9,798 nucleotides of DNA from the NCBI GenBank assembly GCA_003158495.1, contig PMJT01000165.1:1-9798 (forward strand), in the 5' to 3' direction. Below are positions 5,348 through 9,798 of the stretch, piece by piece. Below the pieces are notes generated by a model. The model made no database searches, was not told where the DNA came from, and saw only the letters and a list, made by a program, of their open reading frames with translations. The translations under genes were made by a program, and so were the position numbers. Every line of letters begins with the position of its first letter. Position 1 is the first letter of the stretch. The stretch comes from Chloroflexota bacterium. Its GTDB lineage: Bacteria; Chloroflexota; Limnocylindria; Limnocylindrales; CSP1-4.

Positions 5348-6942
5348 ACGACACCGATATCCAGCAGGACTTGCGGGACTACTACGGCTCGATCGTGCCC
5401 GGAGATTCCGTCCGAACTTCGAAGCTCGTCGCCGCCGCGATCGGCGCACGGCGTGGGTGGAGTACGTCCGGCACCTGGGCTCGACCGCGCTTGTTCGTTG
5501 GTGTCGCGGCTGCCGTGACGGTGGCCCTCGTCGCGGGAGTCGGCTTCGCGGCCTGGCGAACTGGCCCGAACGGCGGCCTGCCCGGCGGTCCGGCCGGGTC
5601 ACCATCAGCCTCGGCTTCCGCGGCCACCAGCTCGATGCCCAGCGCGAGCTTGATCGACGTCGCCACGGCCACCCCAGTCGCCAACGCGACCGAGACGGCG
5701 GCGCAGAGCCCGTCGGCGACCCGCCACGCAGCCACGAGCGCCACCCCGGCCGGCCAGTTCAGCGCCACGGACTCGATGGACAAAGCTTACGACACAGCCA
5801 CGCTGCTCCTCGACGGTCGAGTCCTGATGACCGGGGACAGCAAACGCGTGGCATTCGGCAACTACACCGTCTCCGTCTATACGACTGCCGCCGAGCTGTA
5901 CGACCCGGCAACGGGCAAGTTCAGTCCGACCGGATCGATGGTCCAACCCCAGGGAGGCGCCACGGTCACGCGGCTGGCGGACGGCCGCGTTCTCTTCGCC
6001 GGGGGCGCCGAGTTCTCCAGCAGCGGTGGGCAGCTGGTCATCACGCGTCTCGCGACGGCCGAGTTGTACGACCCGACGACCGGTACGTTCTCCATGACGG
6101 GCTCCATGACCCATCCGCGGAACGACCACACCGCAGCCCTGCTCCACAGCGGCGAAGTCCTGATCGCCGGCGGCGACATGAACTCGTCCGACGAGGACAA
6201 GACTGCCGAGCTATACGACTCGGCGACAGGAACCTTCAAGCCGACCGGGGACATGACGAAGGGTCGCGCCATGGCAAGGTCCGTCACCCTTGCCGACGGA
6301 CATGTGCTGGTTCTCGGCTACTTCTCCGGGACGACGGTCACGAGCTCGGCGGAGATCTACGATCCGATCATAGGCACCTTCAGCTCCGCCGGTTCGATGA
6401 CAACTGCGCGCATGAGCCCAGCGGTCACTCTTCTCCAGGACGGACGAGTGCTGATCGCCTCCGGCCAGGTGCCCTATGAGGTGGCGCCGCCGGAGCTGTT
6501 CGATCCGGCTACGGGGGCGTTCACCCCAACAGGGTCGTTCATTACCGAGCGTTCAATCACCGCAGGGGCGCTGCTCGGCGATGGCCGTGTCCTGTTTGCC
6601 GGTGGCACCTGGACCGCGCAGATGGGCCGCGTTCAACCGGAGCCGGCCGGAGGCAGGGTCGCGGTGGCGCTCAGTGGAGGTGCGGCCGCTCGAGCGCTCG
6701 CCTTCGCCGACTTCGGCGGGGCACCGACGCCGACGGCCGGCGCCGGCGTTCCCGGCGCAACGGCCCCGTCGACAACGCTGTCCTCGGCTGAGCTATTCGA
6801 TCCGGCTACTGGAAGGTTCGTCAAGACCGGCTCGATGAGGACGCCTCGCGCCGGCAACACGGTCACGGTCCTGCTCGACGGCCGTGTCCTGATCACCGGC
6901 GGCGACGCGACCGGGCTCACAGCCGAGTTGTATCAACCCTGA
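5344..6942 (+). CDS. membrane-anchored kelch-repeat propeller protein, possible anti-sigma/sensor
   Basis: This 532-residue protein has three parts. Residues 1-50 are a short hydrophilic N-terminus (DIQQDLRDYYGSIVPG). Residues 51-71 form one membrane helix (FVGVAAAVTVALVAGVGFAAW). A Ser/Ala/Thr/Pro-rich spacer (72-135) follows, then an outside domain of seven kelch-like units. Each unit has F-x-x-T-G-S-M (residues 139, 193, 249, 298, 346, 393, 492), a strand ending DGRVL-[FI]-[AT]-GG, and AELYDPATG. The chain ends on AELYQP, which would complete the first blade and close a seven-bladed propeller. About 50 extra Gly/Ala-rich residues separate blades six and seven. ATG 5344 overlaps the sigma gene stop; GAGGA lies at 5330-5334. 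There is no zinc anti-sigma (H-x-x-x-C-x-x-C) motif, so an anti-sigma role is inferred only from gene order and topology. Carbohydrate or matrix binding by the propeller is possible. Confidence 0.85.
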   Translation: MNDTDIQQDLRDYYGSIVPGDSVRTSKLVAAAIGARRGWSTSGTWARPRLFVGVAAAVTVALVAGVGFAAWRTGPNGGLPGGPAGSPSASASAATSSMPSASLIDVATATPVANATETAAQSPSATRHAATSATPAGQFSATDSMDKAYDTATLLLDGRVLMTGDSKRVAFGNYTVSVYTTAAELYDPATGKFSPTGSMVQPQGGATVTRLADGRVLFAGGAEFSSSGGQLVITRLATAELYDPTTGTFSMTGSMTHPRNDHTAALLHSGEVLIAGGDMNSSDEDKTAELYDSATGTFKPTGDMTKGRAMARSVTLADGHVLVLGYFSGTTVTSSAEIYDPIIGTFSSAGSMTTARMSPAVTLLQDGRVLIASGQVPYEVAPPELFDPATGAFTPTGSFITERSITAGALLGDGRVLFAGGTWTAQMGRVQPEPAGGRVAVALSGGAAARALAFADFGGAPTPTAGAGVPGATAPSTTLSSAELFDPATGRFVKTGSMRTPRAGNTVTVLLDGRVLITGGDATGLTAELYQP

Positions 6943-6981
6943 GTATTGACGCGGCCGGCGGGGATCGGTCAGGGTTGCGGT

Positions 6982-7368
6982 ATGCCACCACAGCCCCTTG
7001 CCACTCCCGGTCCGGAAACTCGCCTGGGCCGCCTCGTCCAGCCGGCCGACGCCAATGAGCACGGCACTCTGTTCGGCGGCGAGGCGATGCGATTCATGGA
7101 CATCGCGGCGGCGGTTGCCGCTATCCGCTACGCCCGTGGTCCCGTCATTACCGCCCACGTAGACGCCATCGACTTCCGGACGCCGGTCCGCATCGGCGTC
7201 TTCCTGGAGGCGATCGCCCGGGTCGTGGCCGTCGGACGCACGTCGATGGTCGTGGACGTCGTCCTCGAGGCCGAGGATCGCAGCACGGCCGATCGCACCA
7301 TCACCACCACGGGCCGCTTCGTCCTGGTCGCCATCGACGACGAGGGCCATCCGCGGGACGTTCGGTAG
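6982..7368 (+). CDS. hotdog-fold acyl-CoA thioesterase
   Basis: This 128-residue protein is of the YciA/BFIT-type acyl-CoA hydrolase family, single hotdog domain, cytoplasmic. The signature is ANEHGTLFGGEAMRFMDIAA at 24-43: Asn25, Gly28 and Asp40 correspond to the conserved active-site and helix positions of this family. It is followed by the central strand GPVITAHVDAIDFRTPVRIG (53-72) and SMVVDVVLEAE (88-98). These enzymes hydrolyse acyl-CoA thioesters, keeping the CoA pool free; the chain-length preference cannot be told. ATG 6982 is preferred over TTG 6946 because AGGG (6971-6974) sits 7 bases ahead and the family normally begins here. It starts 39 bases after the kelch gene and may be read from the same transcript, though no functional link is evident. 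Confidence 0.92.
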   Translation: MPPQPLATPGPETRLGRLVQPADANEHGTLFGGEAMRFMDIAAAVAAIRYARGPVITAHVDAIDFRTPVRIGVFLEAIARVVAVGRTSMVVDVVLEAEDRSTADRTITTTGRFVLVAIDDEGHPRDVR

Positions 7369-7568
7369 GCAGTCGGATCGGTGGTCGGTTGACTCCGGCG
7401 ACGGCGGAAGTTTCGCGAGCCCGCCGTGCGACAGCGACTCAGCGATCACGCCGACCTTGAGGCGGCACAGATCCGCGGGCTTTCCGATAAGGCGCGGATT
7501 CCCGAACGGTACGACGAGGCTCTGGGTCAGCCGGCCGTACTCCGACCGCCGGCCGCTCTACCTCGCCT
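7369..7568. other. 200-base gap between convergent genes, no assignable gene
   Basis: This stretch separates the converging thioesterase and DUF3105 genes. No convincing terminator hairpin with a T tract was found on either strand. The minus strand is open with G/C-rich third positions and reads EYGRLTQSLVVPFGNP, GKPADLCRLKVGVIAESLSH, GGLAKLPPSPE. This looks somewhat protein-like but has no plausible start before 7449, and its frame runs on antisense into the thioesterase gene. On the plus strand a short frame from GTG at about 7426 to TAG 7571 is also open. I recognise neither; a decayed gene fragment is possible. Confidence 0.4.
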
Positions 7569-8207
7569 CTAGAGCGGGCTGCCCACGCCGCCGGTGCAGG
7601 GTCCGCCCTGTTCACCGCCCTGACCGCCGCCGGCGAACTGCGTTATGAACTGGACCAGCCGCGGGTCGGAGGCCTGACTGACGGTCAACTGATAGCCCCA
7701 GGCGCTGGCTACGATCGGGGCCGGGATGCCGGCGTACGGGCTCAAGACCAGGTATCGCTCGGTCCCAACGTAGTGGGTCGAGACGATCTGCTGAAGGGTC
7801 GCGACCTGGTCGGGCGGGAGGTTCGGCTGGTAAGTGATCCAGACGGCGCCGTGCTCCATGGAATGGACTGCGTTCTCATTCGGTACGGGGACCGTGTAGA
7901 TGCCGCAGTTCAATTGGACGGGGTTGTGGGCCCCGCCGACGGGCGGCACGTGGTCGTAGGTGACCGTGCCGCTAACGTGGGAGTGGTCGTTCTCCGTGTA
8001 GACCTGCGTTCCCGTCGGCAGCGAGCCCGTGCCGGTGGTCGTCGCGCCGGCGGCGAACGCGACCGCCGCCACGGTCAGCCCGACCACGACAACCACCACC
8101 ACCGCGGCAAACGCCATGATCCCGGTCCGCCGATCGAATGGGGATCGGGCAACCTCCGGCTTCGGCTGGAGGCTGAGCCTTGAAGTGGTGCGGGACCGTT
8201 TCCCCAC
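7569..8207 (-). CDS. DUF3105 membrane-anchored protein
   Basis: This 212-residue protein has a basic N-terminus (KRSRTTSR), one membrane helix at about 31-53 (IMAFAAVVVVVVVGLTVAAV and on) and an outside DUF3105 domain. The domain is marked by YTENDHSHVSGTVTYDHVPP (70-89), VGGAHNPVQLNCGIY (90-104), the core NENAVHSMEHGAVWITYQPN (110-129), and a tail with LSPYAGIPAPIVASAWGYQL (155-174). The His-rich pattern (D-H-x-H-V, G-G-x-H, H-S-x-E-H-G) is conserved in the family and could bind metal, but no function is established. The extreme C-terminus is Gly/Gln-rich. GTG 8207 is chosen because GAGGA lies 11 bases upstream and the frame beyond it (to 8390) is arginine-rich and not family-like; ATG 8117 would cut into the helix. 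It is divergent from the NuoE-type gene. Confidence 0.87.
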   Translation of the reverse strand: MGKRSRTTSRLSLQPKPEVARSPFDRRTGIMAFAAVVVVVVVGLTVAAVAFAAGATTTGTGSLPTGTQVYTENDHSHVSGTVTYDHVPPVGGAHNPVQLNCGIYTVPVPNENAVHSMEHGAVWITYQPNLPPDQVATLQQIVSTHYVGTERYLVLSPYAGIPAPIVASAWGYQLTVSQASDPRLVQFITQFAGGGQGGEQGGPCTGGVGSPL

Positions 8208-8576
8208 GGTGTTGTGAGTCCTCGGTTCGGGTGCGGCGCTCGGAGCGCGACGTGCCCCGAGTCTACGCGGCCGTGTCCCGGGAGCCGCTCTCCGGGGCCC
8301 GAGTCGCCCCGTCGTGCCACTACCCGGTACGGAACGCATCCGGGCGACCCGCGCATGCGTCGCCGGCCGCCGATCTGAGCCGAGCAACAACCCCGCGTAG
8401 GGGTTCCGACACCTGCCGGTTGGCTCCCCGCGCGCCTAACGTACCGGTCCATTCTCGTCCGGACGGCCCTATGGACCCGGGCCCCCCGGGACCTAGGCTG
8501 GCGGCCAATCGCCGTGCGTCATGCGGGCCATGTCCTGGACCGGCCTGCGGGGCACGGCCTCCGTTTGGAGGGCTCG
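8208..8576. promoter_or_regulatory. 369-base divergent control region, no gene
   Basis: The gap between the divergent DUF3105 and NuoE-type genes holds no credible coding frame. For the minus strand, TAGACT (8265-8260) could be a -10 box. For the plus strand, TGGACC (8472-8477) and TAGGCT (8494-8499) are spaced 16 bases apart, a candidate promoter for the NuoE-type gene with the start codon about 77 bases further on. Between these two boxes lies CCCGGG-CCC-CCCGGG (8476-8490), a GC hairpin or operator-like element. A small hairpin GCGCT-CGG-AGCGC sits at 8236-8248 in the DUF3105 leader. All assignments here are tentative. Confidence 0.35.
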
Positions 8577-9110
8577 ATGACCACCGGACATGTGACGACC
8601 CTGTCGCACCCGGAAGATCAGGACTTCATCGACCGGATCATTGTTGAAGCGGCCGATCGCCCCGGCGCGCTCCTCGGCATCCTCGAGAAGCTCCAGGAAC
8701 GCAACCGCCACAAGTACCTCACGATGGAGACGCTGGAATACGTGGCCGCCCGTACCGGCGTGCCGCAATCCCAGGTCTACAGCGTCGCGACGTTCTACGC
8801 GCTCTTCAACCTGGACCCGCAGGGCACCCACACCGTCGCCATCTGTCGCGGCACTGCCTGCCACACCCGCGGCTCGCGGGCGCTGCTCGAGCGCGTGAAG
8901 CTCCAGCTCGGCCTCCAGGAAGTCGCCGATGGCGCCGACAAGATCACCCTGACCACGCCGGATCGCCGCTTCACGATCCGTACCGTCGCCTGCTTCGGCC
9001 AGTGCGCCCTCGCGCCGGTCGTGGAGGTAGACCACGCCATCCGCGGCCACGTCAAGGAACAGGCGCTGATCCGCGAAGTCGAGGCGCTGCGCAGGGAGAG
9101 CGCCCGATGA
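8577..9110 (+). CDS. NuoE/HndA-type [2Fe-2S] subunit of an NAD-linked oxidoreductase
   Basis: This 177-residue protein is of the 24-kDa complex I subunit family (NuoE, HoxE, HndA, HydC). The N-terminal helical part has YLTMETLEYVAARTGVPQSQ (47-66) and VYSVATFYALFNLDP (67-81), then the thioredoxin-like domain with ICRGTACHTRGS (89-100) and TVACFGQCALAP (136-147). Cys90, Cys95, Cys139 and Cys143 are the four ligands of one [2Fe-2S] cluster in the standard C-x4-C...C-x3-C pattern. It passes electrons to or from the flavin subunit encoded next. GGAGGG (8567-8572) just before ATG 8577 fixes the start. The stop overlaps the next gene by 4 bases (ATGA). An isolated NuoE-NuoF pair with this type of NuoF usually belongs to an NAD-coupled or bifurcating hydrogenase or formate dehydrogenase; full complex I is less likely because NuoA-D are not upstream. 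The catalytic subunit lies outside the window. Confidence 0.93.
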   Translation: MTTGHVTTLSHPEDQDFIDRIIVEAADRPGALLGILEKLQERNRHKYLTMETLEYVAARTGVPQSQVYSVATFYALFNLDPQGTHTVAICRGTACHTRGSRALLERVKLQLGLQEVADGADKITLTTPDRRFTIRTVACFGQCALAPVVEVDHAIRGHVKEQALIREVEALRRESAR

Positions 9111-9798
9111 TGATCAAGGACTTTGCCGCGTTCTCCGCCGTGCGCGAGGCCGGCCTCGCGAAGCTGATCCCGGGCGGGCCGCGCATCGCCGTCGGCATGG
9201 GCACATGCGGATCCGGTAACGGCGCCGAGGCCGTGTTCCATGCGTTCGCGTCTGAGATAGACGCTCGCGGTCTTGCCGTCCAGCTGGTTCCGGTCGGCTG
9301 CTTCGGGTTCTGCGCCGAAGAGCCGCTCGTCAACATCTGGGTGCCCGGCCGGCCCCTGCTGATCCTGCACCGCGTCCAGCCGAACCACGTCGACGGCATC
9401 CTCAACGGCCTGAGCAACGGGCAGATGCCGCCGCCCGAAATCATCCTGTGCAAGATCGAAGAGTGGGACCACCTCACGGGCCACGTGAAGTACGGCACCG
9501 GCTATTCGGACGTGCCCAATTGGAACGAGGTCCCGTTCTTCAACGGCCAGGTCAAGATCGTCCTGCGCAACTGCGGCCTGATCAACCCGGACGACATCGA
9601 GGAATACATCGCCATCGGCGGCTACCAGGCCCTGTACAAGGTCCTGATCGACCAGAACCCGGCCGCCGTCATTGAGCAGATCAAGGCCTCAAAGCTGCGC
9701 GGCCGCGGCGGGGCCGGGTTCCTGACCGGAACCAAATGGGACTTCCTGGCCAAGGCGGCCGGACCCGAGAAGTACATCGTCTGCAACGCCGACGAAGG
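9107..9798 (+). CDS. NuoF/HydB-type NADH- and FMN-binding subunit, N-terminal part
   Basis: These are the first 230 residues of a protein that leaves the window at the right edge (full relatives about 550-620). Residues 24-95 are a thioredoxin-like ferredoxin domain: IAVGMGTCGSGNGAEAV (27-43) and VPVGCFGFCAEEPLVNIWVP (61-80), with Cys34, Cys65 and Cys69. A linker with WDHLTGHVKYGTGYSD follows, then the start of the NuoF core: VLRNCGLINPDDIEEYIAIG (152-171), GYQALYKVL, KLRGRGGAGFLTGTKWDF (196-213, the Gly-rich NADH/FMN loop) and YIVCNADEG at the edge (FMN site). This domain order is that of HydB/HndC and FDH beta subunits, longer than complex I NuoF. It oxidises NADH or reduces NAD+ with electrons shared with the NuoE-type partner. 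The start is ATG 9107, with AGGGAG (9093-9098) 8 bases before; ATG 9110 is the alternative. Confidence 0.93.
   Translation, partial: MMIKDFAAFSAVREAGLAKLIPGGPRIAVGMGTCGSGNGAEAVFHAFASEIDARGLAVQLVPVGCFGFCAEEPLVNIWVPGRPLLILHRVQPNHVDGILNGLSNGQMPPPEIILCKIEEWDHLTGHVKYGTGYSDVPNWNEVPFFNGQVKIVLRNCGLINPDDIEEYIAIGGYQALYKVLIDQNPAAVIEQIKASKLRGRGGAGFLTGTKWDFLAKAAGPEKYIVCNADE

Noticed and set aside
5457..6479. 340-residue plus-strand frame inside the kelch gene
   Set aside because: It is an out-of-frame shadow of the repeat sequence, very rich in Arg, His and Asp, with no domain pattern; the kelch frame is unambiguous.
7527..7556. GCCGGC...GCCGGC stem as a terminator for the thioesterase or DUF3105 gene
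   Set aside because: The stem is only 6 bases with a 12-base loop and no T tract, and GCCGGC is very common here.
8208..8390. Upstream extension of the DUF3105 frame
   Set aside because: The added 61 residues are Arg/Pro/Ala-rich, unlike the family N-terminus, and would remove the natural basic lead before the membrane helix.

Overview
The window is high-GC bacterial DNA with closely packed genes, several start/stop overlaps of 4 bases, and G/C-rich third codon positions. The mix of an F420-dependent nitroreductase-family protein, an ECF sigma factor paired with a membrane-anchored kelch propeller, a DUF3105 protein and a NuoE/NuoF-type pair with an N-terminal ferredoxin-like domain fits a soil or sediment Chloroflexota (Limnocylindria-like) or an actinobacterial relative. 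This placement is inference from gene content, not from a marker gene.

Layout. Positions 1-164 (minus) hold the N-terminus of a DMT/EamA transporter that runs off the left edge. Positions 374-3654 (plus) are a run of small stand-alone enzyme or ligand-binding domains: an F420-dependent nitroreductase-family protein, a broken SnoaL-like (ester cyclase) remnant, a PhnB-like VOC protein, an NmrA-type NAD(P)-binding protein, an AHSA1/SRPBCC protein and a phosphinothricin-acetyltransferase-like GNAT enzyme. The last two overlap by 4 bases. On the minus strand, 4603-3709 is a decayed MarR-controlled transporter operon. It has an intact MarR regulator, then an 81-residue hybrid that begins as an ABC ATPase (Walker A present) and ends in a permease-like hydrophobic tail, then a 35-residue single-helix membrane protein.

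Positions 4847-6942 (plus) carry an ECF sigma factor overlapping by 4 bases a transmembrane protein with seven kelch repeats. The arrangement suggests a sigma factor with an atypical membrane partner. It is followed by a hotdog acyl-CoA thioesterase (6982-7368). A DUF3105 membrane-anchored protein lies on the minus strand (8207-7569). Positions 8577 to the right edge begin an operon for an NAD-linked hydrogenase, formate dehydrogenase or complex-I-like module: a NuoE/HndA-type [2Fe-2S] subunit, then the N-terminal 230 residues of a NuoF/HydB-type subunit that continues beyond the window.

The two clearest signs of gene decay are the SnoaL-like remnant (amber stop plus internal loss, 821-1050) and the ABC ATPase/permease deletion hybrid (3834-4079). 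The best candidate for something little described is the sigma factor/kelch membrane protein pair. No rRNA, tRNA, CRISPR array, insertion sequence or attachment site was seen.
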